64,000 bases of DNA from Polaribacter sp. (GCF_024639685.1 NZ_JAHEHX010000001.1:62001-126000); one strand, 5' to 3'; counted from the stretch's first letter, positions 1 to 9,076 are shown. Notes: generated by a model not told the origin, from the letters alone. Made by a program: numbers and translations.

Positions 1-94
1 GGAATTCAGTAAAAAAAGATTTAAGGAAAAGACCAAAATTAGAATAGAGGCTAAAAAAACCCATTTTTTTGTTTTCTATTACTATTTTCCAATT

Positions 95-102
95 TAAATT
101 TG
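95..102 (+). promoter_or_regulatory. -7 promoter element of the TPP-riboswitch transcript
   Basis: TAAATTTG matches the Bacteroidota -7 consensus TAnnTTTG exactly. It lies about 11 bases before the first conserved riboswitch base, so transcription would start just ahead of the aptamer. A TTG lies 23 bases further upstream, longer than the usual 19 or so, so the -33 element is uncertain. Confidence 0.55.
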
Positions 103-112
103 CATTGTTCTC

Positions 113-184
113 AAAAGGGGTGCTGTAAAAAGCTGAGATCATACCCAATGAACCTAGAACAGGTAATGCTGTTTAGGGATTTCG
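113..184 (+). promoter_or_regulatory. TPP (THI-box) riboswitch aptamer
   Basis: The conserved THI-element blocks occur in order: GGGGTGC at 117-123, CTGAGAT at 133-139, ATACCC at 141-146, GAACCT at 150-155, GGTAATGC at 162-169 and AGGGA at 175-179. This is the thiamine-pyrophosphate aptamer, which normally lowers expression of the downstream gene when thiamine is plentiful. The next gene is a TonB-dependent receptor, so outer-membrane uptake is the likely target. The motif match is directly visible; the regulatory direction is known for the family. Confidence 0.93.
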
Positions 185-192
185 AGCGTTAA

Positions 193-215
193 AAAAACAT
201 CTTGTAGATGTTTTT
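193..215 (+). terminator. Possible riboswitch expression-platform hairpin
   Basis: AAAAACATCT (193-202) and AGATGTTTTT (206-215) form a perfect 10-bp stem with a 3-base loop, and the 3' arm ends in a T run. It sits directly after the aptamer and 114 bases before the start codon, where an intrinsic terminator controlled by the riboswitch would be expected. The stem is A/T-rich, so its strength is uncertain. A second weak hairpin (GAAAAAG/CTTTTTC) follows near 226-243. Confidence 0.4.
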
Positions 216-328
216 AGTAAATAGCGAAAAAGTTATACTTTTTCTTTAGTTCGACGCTTAATAACTAATTATTCAATATTAATTACAAGAATAATTACCT
301 CTTTTTATTCGTTTTAAAATTTTTTAAA

Positions 329-2680
329 ATGAAAAAAACTATCATTTTTTTATTCTTGTTTACAAGTACACTTGTAAACGCACAGTCCTACCAACTTATA
401 GGAAAAGTTGTAAACCAAAACAATGAACCTTTAGCAAATGCAACTGTTTATGCAAAAGATCTAAAAAGAGGTACCACTTCAAAAGCAGATGGTACTTATC
501 TTTTAAATTTGCCAAAAGGAGAACATTTCATCCAAGTAACCTATTTGGGTTATCAGAGTTTTTTACAAAGAATTGTAATTCTTAATCAAAATATAACGGA
601 AAATTTCACCTTACAAAATGAAAACACCGTTCTTGATGAAGTTCTAGTAAATGCAGTAAGGGTTAATGCAGACATTCCTGTTACATTCTCTAACTTGTCT
701 AAGAAAGAAATCGCAAAACGTAATTTGGGGCAAGACATTCCTATCTTACTAAACTATTTACCATCTGTAATTTCATCATCAGATGCAGGTGCAGGTATAG
801 GTTATACTTATATGAATGTTCGTGGTTCTAATGGAGAAAGAATTAATGTAACTGTAAATGGTATTCCTTATAATGATGCAGAAAGTCATGGGACTTTTTG
901 GGTGAATTTAGGAGATTTTGCATCCTCTACAGAAAACTTGCAGTTGCAAAGAGGTGTTGGTACATCTACTAATGGTTCAGGAGCTTTTGGGGCAAGTTTA
1001 AACATTTTAACAGATGCTGTTTCTGAAAAACCTTTTGGGGAAATTTCGAATTCTTTTGGCTCATTTGGAACGCGTAAACACACTGTAAAATTTAGTACTG
1101 GTAAAATAAACGATCACATAGAAATTGCAGGTCGTTTATCTGATATATATTCAGATGGATATGTAGATAGAGCATTTACAGACTTAAAATCGTACTATTT
1201 ACAAGGAAGTTATTCTGATGAAAATACACTTATAAAAGCAATTGCTTTTGGGGGTGAAGAAAGAACCTATCAATCTTGGTTTGGATTAGATGCTACTCAA
1301 TTAGAACAAGACAGAAGACAAAACCCATATACTTATGAAAATGAAGTAGATGATTATGGACAAAACCATTACCAATTTCATTGGAATGAGCAACTAAATA
1401 AACAATGGAGCACTACTTTAGGATTAAACTACACTAAAGGTTCTGGATTTTTTGAGCAATATAAACCAGGCGAATCTGCTGCAGATTTTTATAATTTAAT
1501 TGCAGATGGAAGTGATATTATTGTAAGACGTTGGCTAGACAACGATTTTTATGTAGCTAATTTTAATACCAATTACAAAACAGAAAAAATTAATTTAATT
1601 ACAGGAATCTCCTACTCTAATTATACAGGAGATCATTTTGGAGAAGTTATTTGGGGTTCTGATTTAGCTCCAAATACAGAAATTAGAGATCGTTATTATT
1701 TTTCTGATGCTACAAAAAATGATTTTTCATTGTTTGCAAAAGCTAACTTCTATATCTCAGAAAAATTGTCTGGTTATGCAGATTTACAAGAACGATTTGT
1801 GTCTTATAGAACACAAGGTTTAACTTCAGATAGAGATCCTATAAACGTAGCTGCCAATTTTGATTTTTTCAATCCTAAATTTGGTTTAACCTATAATTTA
1901 AATGCTAATAATAATTTATATGCTTCTTTTGCAGTTGCAAATAGAGAGCCAAACAGAAATGATTTTGAAAATGGAGTTTCTACTCCAGAAACTTTAAATG
2001 ATTTAGAATTAGGCTGGCGTTTAAACAATGGTAAAGTAAAACTAAATACCAACATTTATTACATGGATTATAAGAATCAGTTAGTTTTAACTGGTGCACT
2101 AGATGATGTAGGCGCTCCAGTAAGAGAAACCTCTGGAAGTAGTTATAGGTTAGGTTTAGAAATAGATGCAAATATCCGTTTTTCTGATAAATTCTCATGG
2201 AAACCAAATGCAGCATTTAGTACCAATAAAAACAGAGACTTTTTTATAACTAGAGATGGTAATACTACCCCTGAATTATTAGGAAATACAGATATCTCTT
2301 TTTCACCAAATGTAATTGTAGGTAATATGTTTATCTACAATCCAACAGAAAAATTACAGGTAAGCTTGTTGTCTAAATATGTAGGTAAGCAATTTTTAAG
2401 TAATTTAAGTAGCGTAATATCAACTAACGATGTTTTGGAAAGCTACTTTACAAGTGATATAAATGTTACCTATACGATTTCACCAAACAAGATTTTTGAA
2501 TCAATTACTTTAACAGCTTTAATAAATAATATTTTTGATACAGAATATGTAGATAGAGGTTATTATTATACATATGATGATGATTTTTCTGAGCCAGGAA
2601 CTGTAACTACTGTAGATGGTGCAGGCTATTACCCACAAGCAACTAGAAATTTTTTAATTGGTGCTACCCTAAGATTTTAA
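329..2680 (+). CDS. TonB-dependent receptor, predicted thiamine (or thiamine-precursor) transporter
   Basis: An outer-membrane active transporter of 783 residues. Residues 1-19 are a signal peptide ending ...LVNAQ. Residues about 22-105 form a carboxypeptidase-D-regulatory-like domain (GKVVNQNNEPLANATVY, with TTSKADGTYLL). A TonB-box-like LDEVLV follows at about 102, then the plug domain (NVRGSNGERINVTVNG) and a 22-strand-type barrel ending in phenylalanine (IGATLRF). The ligand is not readable from the protein. Thiamine is inferred from the TPP riboswitch in its leader, as for known riboswitch-linked Bacteroidota receptors. No inner-membrane PnuT-like permease or thiamine kinase lies next to it, so the rest of the pathway must be elsewhere. 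Confidence 0.9.
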   Translation: MKKTIIFLFLFTSTLVNAQSYQLIGKVVNQNNEPLANATVYAKDLKRGTTSKADGTYLLNLPKGEHFIQVTYLGYQSFLQRIVILNQNITENFTLQNENTVLDEVLVNAVRVNADIPVTFSNLSKKEIAKRNLGQDIPILLNYLPSVISSSDAGAGIGYTYMNVRGSNGERINVTVNGIPYNDAESHGTFWVNLGDFASSTENLQLQRGVGTSTNGSGAFGASLNILTDAVSEKPFGEISNSFGSFGTRKHTVKFSTGKINDHIEIAGRLSDIYSDGYVDRAFTDLKSYYLQGSYSDENTLIKAIAFGGEERTYQSWFGLDATQLEQDRRQNPYTYENEVDDYGQNHYQFHWNEQLNKQWSTTLGLNYTKGSGFFEQYKPGESAADFYNLIADGSDIIVRRWLDNDFYVANFNTNYKTEKINLITGISYSNYTGDHFGEVIWGSDLAPNTEIRDRYYFSDATKNDFSLFAKANFYISEKLSGYADLQERFVSYRTQGLTSDRDPINVAANFDFFNPKFGLTYNLNANNNLYASFAVANREPNRNDFENGVSTPETLNDLELGWRLNNGKVKLNTNIYYMDYKNQLVLTGALDDVGAPVRETSGSSYRLGLEIDANIRFSDKFSWKPNAAFSTNKNRDFFITRDGNTTPELLGNTDISFSPNVIVGNMFIYNPTEKLQVSLLSKYVGKQFLSNLSSVISTNDVLESYFTSDINVTYTISPNKIFESITLTALINNIFDTEYVDRGYYYTYDDDFSEPGTVTTVDGAGYYPQATRNFLIGATLRF

Positions 2681-2965
2681 AACAAGTTTCTACTAATATC
2701 GAAAAAACAATTTTTTGTGTGTTTTTTGTTATTTTATAGTTAAAAAAAGGACAAAAATAGCTGTTTTTTAGCAAAAATGGCTTATTTTTTGTAATTTCGA
2801 ATTATATGAAAAGAAAAAAAATCGGTAAAAAATACACTTTAACACCTTATAAACTTGGTGCTCTTCTTGACGTAATTGTCTTCTAGCGTTTCTGCTAATC
2901 CACAAACTTCGTATCCTACCAATCTACTTACGAACACAAAATCTAGTGTTCAAAAAATAATTATT

Positions 2966-3157
2966 ATGAAAATCATTAAAATTAAAAGAATAACTAAACA
3001 AGAAAAATACTACTCATCAGCCATGGGTATCTTAAATTCTAAAGTAACCTATATTAAAAAATATGTATTGGGCTTTCCAACAAAAACTATTCATAAATAT
3101 AGAGAAACTTATTACGGAGAGGTGAAAGATTGCGAGGATTGTAATTTATTTATTTAA
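2966..3157 (+). CDS. Small basic hypothetical protein upstream of the sigma factor
   Basis: This 63-residue protein begins at ATG 2966. An upstream in-frame TTG at 2876 would add 30 residues of unconvincing sequence. It is rich in lysine, isoleucine and tyrosine (MKIIKIKRITKQEKYY at the start), has a central hydrophobic-basic stretch (KVTYIKKYVLGFPTKTIHKY), and ends with YGEVKDCEDC, a CxxC pair. There is no signal peptide or clear membrane segment. It ends 21 bases before the sigma-factor gene, so the two are probably co-transcribed. I do not recognise a family. The close spacing and coding-like composition make it probably real. Confidence 0.6.
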   Translation: MKIIKIKRITKQEKYYSSAMGILNSKVTYIKKYVLGFPTKTIHKYRETYYGEVKDCEDCNLFI

Positions 3158-3178
3158 AAATAAAACCCAAACGGCTAT

Positions 3179-4042
3179 ATGAGACAACTAAAAATAACAA
3201 AACAAGTTACCAACAGAGATACAAAATCTTTAGAAAAGTATTTTCAGGAGATTGGTAAAATTGATTTAATTACAGCAGATGAAGAGGTAGAACTTGCTTT
3301 AAAAATAAAAGCAGGAGACCAAAAAGCATTAGACAAATTAGTTAAAGCAAATCTTCGATTTGTAGTTTCTGTAGCAAAGCAATATCAAAATCAAGGATTA
3401 AAACTATCTGATTTGATTAATGAAGGGAATTTAGGATTGGTAAAAGCTGCAAAAAGATTTGACGAAACAAGAGGGTTTAAATTTATATCATATGCGGTTT
3501 GGTGGATTAGGCAATCGATCATGCAATCGTTAGCAGAACAATCTAGAATTGTGAGGTTACCATTAAATAAAATTGGTAGCATTAGTAAAATAAATAAAGT
3601 CTACTCTAAGTTAGAACAACAAAATGAAAGAGTTCCAACTTACGTAGAAATAGCAAATGAATTAGATACAACAGTAAGAAATGTTGCCCAATCTATGAAG
3701 AATTCAGGTAGACACCTTTCTATGGATGCACCTGTTAGAGAAGGTGAAGATAGTAATCTCTATAATTTTCTTCAGGCAAATGAGTCTCCAAAACCAGATA
3801 ATAATTTAATGAAACAATCATTAGATATTGAAATTGATAGGGCATTAGAAACACTAACTTATAAAGAAGCAAAAGTGCTAAAAATGTTTTTTGGATTGGG
3901 AAATCACTCTCCAGCAAGCTTGTCTGAAATTGGTGAAAAGTTCGATTTAACTCGAGAACGTGTTAGGCAAGTAAAACAAAGAGCTATAAAACGGTTACAA
4001 AACAAAACTAGAACCGAGGTTTTGCGTTACTATCTAGGTTAA
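3179..4042 (+). CDS. RNA polymerase sigma-70 factor, SigA/RpoD-like, possible divergent paralogue
   Basis: A group 1/2 sigma factor of 287 residues, the compact Bacteroidota form without a long region 1.1. Region 1.2 is at about 14-45. Region 2 holds [17 protein letters not shown] and [20 protein letters not shown], which form the core-binding and -10-melting helices. Region 3 carries [13 protein letters not shown], and region 4 ends with [17 protein letters not shown], the helix-turn-helix. Compared from memory with the usual flavobacterial primary sigma, it has SIMQSLAEQ for [17 protein letters not shown] for MTLEEIG and a [11 protein letters not shown] end for SRSKILKTYLG. It may therefore be a second, alternative copy rather than the essential one; a genome search for another copy would settle this. 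Confidence 0.9.
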   Translation: MRQLKITKQVTNRDTKSLEKYFQEIGKIDLITADEEVELALKIKAGDQKALDKLVKANLRFVVSVAKQYQNQGLKLSDLINEGNLGLVKAAKRFDETRGFKFISYAVWWIRQSIMQSLAEQSRIVRLPLNKIGSISKINKVYSKLEQQNERVPTYVEIANELDTTVRNVAQSMKNSGRHLSMDAPVREGEDSNLYNFLQANESPKPDNNLMKQSLDIEIDRALETLTYKEAKVLKMFFGLGNHSPASLSEIGEKFDLTRERVRQVKQRAIKRLQNKTRTEVLRYYLG

Positions 4043-4250
4043 AACAAAAAGTTTTTAACAAATAAATCTAGTTAATATTAAACTTTTTTATGTATTAAGT
4101 CTCGATTTTTAGTGATATACAGGAGGTTTTAGAATTTAAAGAAATTAAAATTTACTAGATGTAATTTAAGAGTAAAATTGTATTAATCTGTGAAATGTTA
4201 TAATTTTAGAACCATGTAAAGTTGTAAAAGCATACCACTACACATTCTTT

Positions 4251-5898
4251 ATGATACAGAAAAATCATCAAATTAAATCTATACTTTTTACTAATTCTCC
4301 TTTTCTCTTATTGCTCAAAGGATGAAAACAACGAAACTATAGATCCACCAATTACAACAACATCCTCTAAATTATTAAAAGCAAATGGAGGTAATATTGT
4401 TGATGAAAATGGAAATACTATTTTTCTAAAAGGAGTAGCATTTGGAAACGATTTTTGGTTTAGCAATATAAGTACTACACACCATAATGAAATTGATTTT
4501 CAAAGAGTAAAAAATATGGGAATGAATACCATACGTTTTTATTTAAACTATCATTTTTTCGAAGATGACGGTAATCCATACAATTATAAACAAACCGCTT
4601 GGGATTGGTTAGATCAGAATATTGCTTGGGCAAAGAAAAACAACATCTATTTAGTTCTAAATATGCATACTCCACAAGGAGGTTATCAGTCTCAAGGAAA
4701 TGGATCTGCTCTTTGGGAAGTAGAAGAAAATCAGAATAGATTAATAGCATTATGGAAAGCCATTGCAGAACGTTATAAAGATGAACCAACTATTGCTGGG
4801 TTTGGCCCTTTAAATGAACCTGTACCCACAGTTTCTAAAGCTCAATGGAGCGTGTTAGCCCAAAAATTAATTGACGGAATTAGAGAAGTAGATGAACATC
4901 ATTTACTATTTATTGAAGAAGCGATATACATTCAAAATAGTAACGAAGGCTACGAAAACTTAAATTTTCCTGAAGTAGAAGGTGATAATCTTGTGTATGA
5001 ATTTCATTCTTATGAAACTTATTTATATACACATCAATTATTTGATTGGGCAAACTTGGGTGATGGAGGTAAATATCCAGATGAAAATTATGTAGAGGAA
5101 ACTCCTGGATCCTGGTATACTGCCACTTTTGATAATCCTAATATAAATGCTGGAACTAGTAATTGGAATTATTTTGAAGGTGTAAAATATGCAATTACAG
5201 ATTCTAAAATAAGTTATGCAATTCCTGCTTTAATTGGCGAGAATGTAGATGGTACCGTCTATTATGATAATATTGTTATTAAAGAATATGATGAGAATGA
5301 TAATTACATTAGAGATACTAATGATTTCGATTTTAAAACACAACAAGGTTGGAGTTATTGGAGCGCAGACGATAGTGGAGCAGGAGGTTTCTCTACTTCT
5401 ATAGGTTACAATGATCAATCTAGTATCTATATAAAAAATGCAACTGCAGATTGTAATATGAGTGGATATAATTACAAATTTATTCCTAAACAAGGTTTCA
5501 AATACCAGATAAGTGGTTATATGAAAGGAAGTAATATTGCCAATAATGCTGCTTGTAAACTTCGCCTTGATTTTTATACATCAGAGGGTGCTGTTTTAAC
5601 TCGAAACAAAGAATATCTAGAATATACACTCAACAATTATATAAACTGGGCTAAAACTAAAAATGTGCCTTTATTTTTGGGTGAATTTGGTTTAGGGAAA
5701 CATTGCTTTGAAAATAATAAAGGAGGCTTGCAATTTGTAGATGATATGTTAGATATCATTTTAGAAAACGATTTACATTTTATCTATCATGCTTATCATG
5801 AAGATGCTTTTGGCATATACTATGGACATAATGAATTACCAAACGTTTCCAACGCCAATACTAATTTAATTAATTTACTCTCAAATAAGTTAAGATAA
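4251..5898 (+). CDS. Glycoside hydrolase family 5 (cellulase-like) lipoprotein with frameshifted signal peptide
   Basis: The uninterrupted frame starts at ATG 4516 (460 residues), but homologous coding continues upstream in the same frame to 4255 without a start codon. The upstream part encodes a lipoprotein signal (LLILLFSYC-SKDE) and the first barrel strand (IFLKGVAFGNDFWF). ATG 4251 is one base out of frame; removing one A from the AAAAA run at 4260-4264 gives a continuous 548-residue protein starting MIQKIIKLNLYF. Numbered from ATG 4516, the catalytic acid is E101 in GPLNEP, the nucleophile is E390 in FLGEFG, and the conserved HSY is at about 164. Residues about 200-365 form a beta-rich insert inside the barrel. 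The exact substrate (a beta-glucan or mannan) is unknown. It could be a pseudogene, a phase variant or a sequencing error. Confidence 0.8.
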
Positions 5899-5903
5899 TA
5901 GAA

Positions 5904-6599
5904 CTATTCTATTTTTAATTTATCTAAAAAACCTTCAATAGATTCTGCATTATCTACAGAATAATCTCCAATTTTGGTTCTTCTTAAAACCGATAAATGC
6001 GCACCAGAATCTAAAGCTTTCCCAAAATCATAGGCCAATGATCTTATGTAAGTTCCTTTAGAACAAACTACTCTAAACTCAATATTTGGTATAGCTACTT
6101 TTGTAATTTCAAATTCAAAAACAGTAACTGTTCTCGATTTTATTTCAGTAGTTTCACCTTTTCTTGCTAATTCGTATAAACGTTTACCATCCTTTTTAAT
6201 TGCAGAAAAAATTGGTGGCTTTTGCTCTATATCACCAATAAATTTTTGGGTGGTTTGTTTTAATAAATCTTCTGTAATATTATCTATGGAAAACGTTTCA
6301 TTCACCTCTGTTTCTAAATCATAACTTGGTGTAGTCCCGCCTAAGGTAAAAGTTCCTGTATATTCTTTAATTTGACCTTGATAAGTATTTATTTCTTTGG
6401 TTTGTTTACCTGTGCAAATGATTAATAAGCCAGTTGCTAAAGGATCTAAAGTACCTGCATGACCTACTTTAATTTTTTTAAGATTAAAACGCTGTTTAAT
6501 ATGCCAACGTATTTTATTTACAGCCTGAAAAGATGTCCAAGTTAATGGTTTATCAATCAGTAAAACTTGTCCGTTTTTAAAATCTTCTTCTGTCATCAA
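5904..6599 (-). CDS. truB: tRNA pseudouridine(55) synthase TruB
   Basis: It makes pseudouridine 55 in the T-loop of tRNAs. The 231-residue protein has the catalytic motif GHAGTLDPLATG, with the nucleophilic aspartate at D52, an N-terminal LIDKPLTWTSF motif, and PPIFSAIKKDGKRLYELAR. The family's long C-terminal PUA domain is absent, as is common in this phylum. It is the last gene of a minus-strand operon (ftsX, DUF3098, uppP, truB), 9 bases after uppP. Its stop codon lies 5 bases from the end of the convergent GH5 gene. Confidence 0.96.
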   Translation of the reverse strand: MMTEEDFKNGQVLLIDKPLTWTSFQAVNKIRWHIKQRFNLKKIKVGHAGTLDPLATGLLIICTGKQTKEINTYQGQIKEYTGTFTLGGTTPSYDLETEVNETFSIDNITEDLLKQTTQKFIGDIEQKPPIFSAIKKDGKRLYELARKGETTEIKSRTVTVFEFEITKVAIPNIEFRVVCSKGTYIRSLAYDFGKALDSGAHLSVLRRTKIGDYSVDNAESIEGFLDKLKIE

Positions 6600-6608
6600 A
6601 TACTGAGT

Positions 6609-7406
6609 TTATGCTAAAAATAAAGCGTAACCTATAGCTAAAAAACCTACAATTGCACAGTATAAAGAAAAGTATGATAGTTTGCTTTTTTTGACTAAAG
6701 CAATCATCCATTTACAAGCTAAAATTCCTGCTAAAAACGCTGCTATAAAACCTGCACCTATAGGTAACATTTCTGAAGATTGAAAATTTAAATCGCCACT
6801 TAAAACGTCTTTACCTATTTTACCAAATATTAAAGGCACAACCATTAAAAAGGAAAAGCGTGCAGCTTTGGTTCTGTCAATACCTAATAAAACTGATGTT
6901 GAAATAGTTGAACCAGATCTAGAAATACCTGGTAACATTGCAATAGCTTGAGAAAAACCAATAATTGCAGAGTTTGTAAAAGATACTTCTTTATTGGTGT
7001 TTTTCGCTTTATCTGCAAGTTGTAATAATATAGAAGTAAGTAAAAGCATAACACCAACAAGTAAAATTTGACCACCAAAAAAAGTTTCTAATTGCTCTTC
7101 GAATAACAAACCTACAATAACTGCTGGCAGCATAGAAATTATAATTTTTAATGAAAATTTAGTTTGGTCATTCCATTTAAATTGAAACAATCCTTTTAAG
7201 ATTTCTACAACTTCTTTTCTAAAAATTACTAAGGTGCTTAATGCAGTTGCAAAATGTAAAACAACTGTAAAAGTTAAACTTTCTTCTGGTACAGAAGTAT
7301 CACCTAAAATAGCTTTTGCTAATTCTAAATGACCACTAGAAGAAACTGGTAAAAATTCTGTTAAACCTTGAATTACGCCAAGAATTATAGCTTCTAAAAT
7401 ATCCAT
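6609..7406 (-). CDS. uppP: Undecaprenyl-diphosphate phosphatase UppP (BacA)
   Basis: An integral membrane enzyme that dephosphorylates undecaprenyl diphosphate to recycle the lipid carrier for peptidoglycan and polysaccharide export; overexpression gives bacitracin resistance in other bacteria. At 265 residues it has normal family length. Both signatures are present: GLTEFLPVSSSGHLEL near the N-terminus and LPGISRSGSTIS at about residue 158. There are about seven hydrophobic membrane segments. It lies 3 bases after the DUF3098 gene. Confidence 0.96.
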   Translation of the reverse strand: MDILEAIILGVIQGLTEFLPVSSSGHLELAKAILGDTSVPEESLTFTVVLHFATALSTLVIFRKEVVEILKGLFQFKWNDQTKFSLKIIISMLPAVIVGLLFEEQLETFFGGQILLVGVMLLLTSILLQLADKAKNTNKEVSFTNSAIIGFSQAIAMLPGISRSGSTISTSVLLGIDRTKAARFSFLMVVPLIFGKIGKDVLSGDLNFQSSEMLPIGAGFIAAFLAGILACKWMIALVKKSKLSYFSLYCAIVGFLAIGYALFLA

Positions 7407-7409
7407 AAA

Positions 7410-7652
7410 TTATTTCTTAGGATCCGCTAAAATTGCATAAATCTCTATAGCTAAACCTATAATTACTAAAGTTGGCGCTAAACGAATTCTCTGCCAATTA
7501 TAAATTTCTTCATTAAATACATTTGGATCATCACTACCTCCGCCAGACATAAAAATAAAACCTGCAGTAATAAACACAATACCTATAAACATTATGATGT
7601 AATTTCGTTTACCAAATAAAAATTCTGGCTTTTGCTCTACTTTGTTTTTCAT
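7410..7652 (-). CDS. DUF3098 family small membrane protein
   Basis: An 80-residue protein with two membrane segments (about 18-37, NYIIMFIGIVFITAGFIFM, and about 57-75) joined by a loop with SGGGSDDPNVFNEEIY. DUF3098 is a Bacteroidota family of unknown function that typically sits between ftsX and uppP, as here. Spacing to both neighbours is 3-4 bases, which suggests tight co-expression with cell-division and envelope functions. No catalytic motif is visible. Confidence 0.85.
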   Translation of the reverse strand: MKNKVEQKPEFLFGKRNYIIMFIGIVFITAGFIFMSGGGSDDPNVFNEEIYNWQRIRLAPTLVIIGLAIEIYAILADPKK

Positions 7653-7656
7653 GATT

Positions 7657-8535
7657 TTAATAATATAATTCGTCTGTTTGCAAGTTTAAAAAACGTTGTG
7701 TTGCAAAGAAAGTACTAATCCAAGTAATAGTTAATGATGATATAATAACAATACCAGAAATATAAGCCAAAGTAATATAATCTTCTAAAAAATTTAACGC
7801 TGGTATATATTTATCAAGATAGTAAATGATAACTGCTACACCCATTAGTGCAATTAATGCACCAAATAAGCCTAACTTTAAACTTCTAAAAATAAATGGC
7901 CTTCTAATAAACCCTTTAGTAGCTCCAACCATTTGCATGGTTTTAATATTAAACCTTTTTGAATAGATTGATAAACGTATTGAGCTGTTGATTAATATCA
8001 TTGCAACCAAGGCAAAAAAACTACTTAAAACTAATAACCAAAAACTAATTCGTTTTATGTTTTTTGTTAGGAGATTTATTAGTGGTTTATCATAAGAAAT
8101 ATCAGCAACAAAAGCATTTTTTTGAAATCTTTGCTCTAATTCTGCTACTTTTTCTTGTGTAACAAAATCCGCTTTTAGGTAAATGTCTATACCATTTTTT
8201 AGCGGATTTTCTCCTAGAAATTCTAAGAAATCCTCTCCTATTTGCTCACTAAATCTTTTTGCAGCTTGTGCTTTACTTGTATAAATAGCCTTTTTAGTAA
8301 ATTCTTCTTCTAATAAAGATTCTCTAAAAGTTTTAATCTGTTTTTGGGTAATGTTGTCTTTTATGAAAAGTGTAACTGCAACTTTCTCTTTTACATAGTT
8401 AGCTACTTTAGTGCTTTTTAAAACAATTAAACTTAAAATACCCACCATAAATAACACCAAAGCAATACTAATTACAACAGAAATGTAAGAAGATTGTAAG
8501 CGTCTTTTTTGATAAGAATCAAATTTTTTGGACAT
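7657..8535 (-). CDS. ftsX: Cell division protein FtsX (ABC transporter permease subunit)
   Basis: It pairs with the ATPase FtsE to activate septal peptidoglycan hydrolases across the inner membrane. The 292 residues contain one N-terminal membrane helix (about 20-43), a periplasmic domain (about 50-165, including QIGEDFLEFLGENPL), and three further helices that form the FtsX fold. The motif KTMQMVGATKGFIRRPF marks the ATPase-coupling region. FtsE is not in the window, which is usual for this phylum. It is the first gene of the operon continuing to truB. Confidence 0.93.
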   Translation of the reverse strand: MSKKFDSYQKRRLQSSYISVVISIALVLFMVGILSLIVLKSTKVANYVKEKVAVTLFIKDNITQKQIKTFRESLLEEEFTKKAIYTSKAQAAKRFSEQIGEDFLEFLGENPLKNGIDIYLKADFVTQEKVAELEQRFQKNAFVADISYDKPLINLLTKNIKRISFWLLVLSSFFALVAMILINSSIRLSIYSKRFNIKTMQMVGATKGFIRRPFIFRSLKLGLFGALIALMGVAVIIYYLDKYIPALNFLEDYITLAYISGIVIISSLTITWISTFFATQRFLNLQTDELYY

Positions 8536-8608
8536 TGATTTTAAAGTTTAATCGATTGCAAGATAATAATTAGAAATCAGTTGTTAAGAAGAGTTTGCAG
8601 TATTTTAA

Positions 8609-9010
8609 CTATTTGATTTCTTGACACAATTCTATTAGTACTCCATTTGTAGATTTAGGATGCAAAAAGGCAACTAATTTATTGTCTGCACCCTTTTTTG
8701 GCTCCTCATTTAAAACGATAAATCCTTCTTCTTTTAAACGCTTAATTTCGCTTAATATATCATCTACTGCAAATGCAATATGATGAATTCCCTCACCTTT
8801 TTTTGCTATAAATTTTGCGATTGGACTTTCTGGATTTGTAGCTTCTAAAAGCTCAATTTTATTAGGGCCTGTTTTAAAGAAAGAGGTTTTAACACCTTCT
8901 GATAAGACTTCTTCTACTTTATAATGTTCTTCACCAAAAAGTGAGGCAAATACTTTATTTGATTTTTCTAAATCTTTAACTGCAATACCTATGTGCTCTA
9001 TCTTATTCAT
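8609..9010 (-). CDS. mce: Methylmalonyl-CoA epimerase
   Basis: It interconverts the R and S forms of methylmalonyl-CoA in the propionate/succinyl-CoA route. The 133-residue single-domain protein has the glyoxalase/VOC fold. The metal-binding residues are visible in HIGIAVKDLEKS (first His), GIHHIAFAVDDI (second His) and GVLIELCQ (Glu). No mutase subunits are adjacent. It appears to be a single-gene unit; the hairpin behind 9025 terminates the upstream minus-strand remnant. Confidence 0.93.
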   Translation of the reverse strand: MNKIEHIGIAVKDLEKSNKVFASLFGEEHYKVEEVLSEGVKTSFFKTGPNKIELLEATNPESPIAKFIAKKGEGIHHIAFAVDDILSEIKRLKEEGFIVLNEEPKKGADNKLVAFLHPKSTNGVLIELCQEIK

Positions 9011-9024
9011 AATGTAAAAATAAA

Positions 9025-9056
9025 AAAACCAGTAAAGAAAACTTTACTGGTTTTAT
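9025..9056 (-). terminator. Intrinsic terminator
   Basis: AAAAACCAGTAAAG and CTTTACTGGTTTT form a perfect stem with an AAAA loop. Read on the minus strand it is followed by a T run, so it would stop transcripts from the choice-of-anchor J remnant before mce. Confidence 0.75.
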
Positions 9057-9076
9057 ATTTATTTAAAAAAGTTAGC

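Noticed and set aside
2..97. Open frames at the left edge (ending at 47 or 97) that could be the tail of an upstream gene
   Set aside because: Two frames are equally possible, both are short and neither shows a recognisable motif.
2806..2886. 26-codon frame MKRKKIGKKYTLTPYKLGAL... before the small basic protein
   Set aside because: Very short, Lys-rich as expected from AT-rich DNA, and no supporting context beyond a weak TAATTTCG box.
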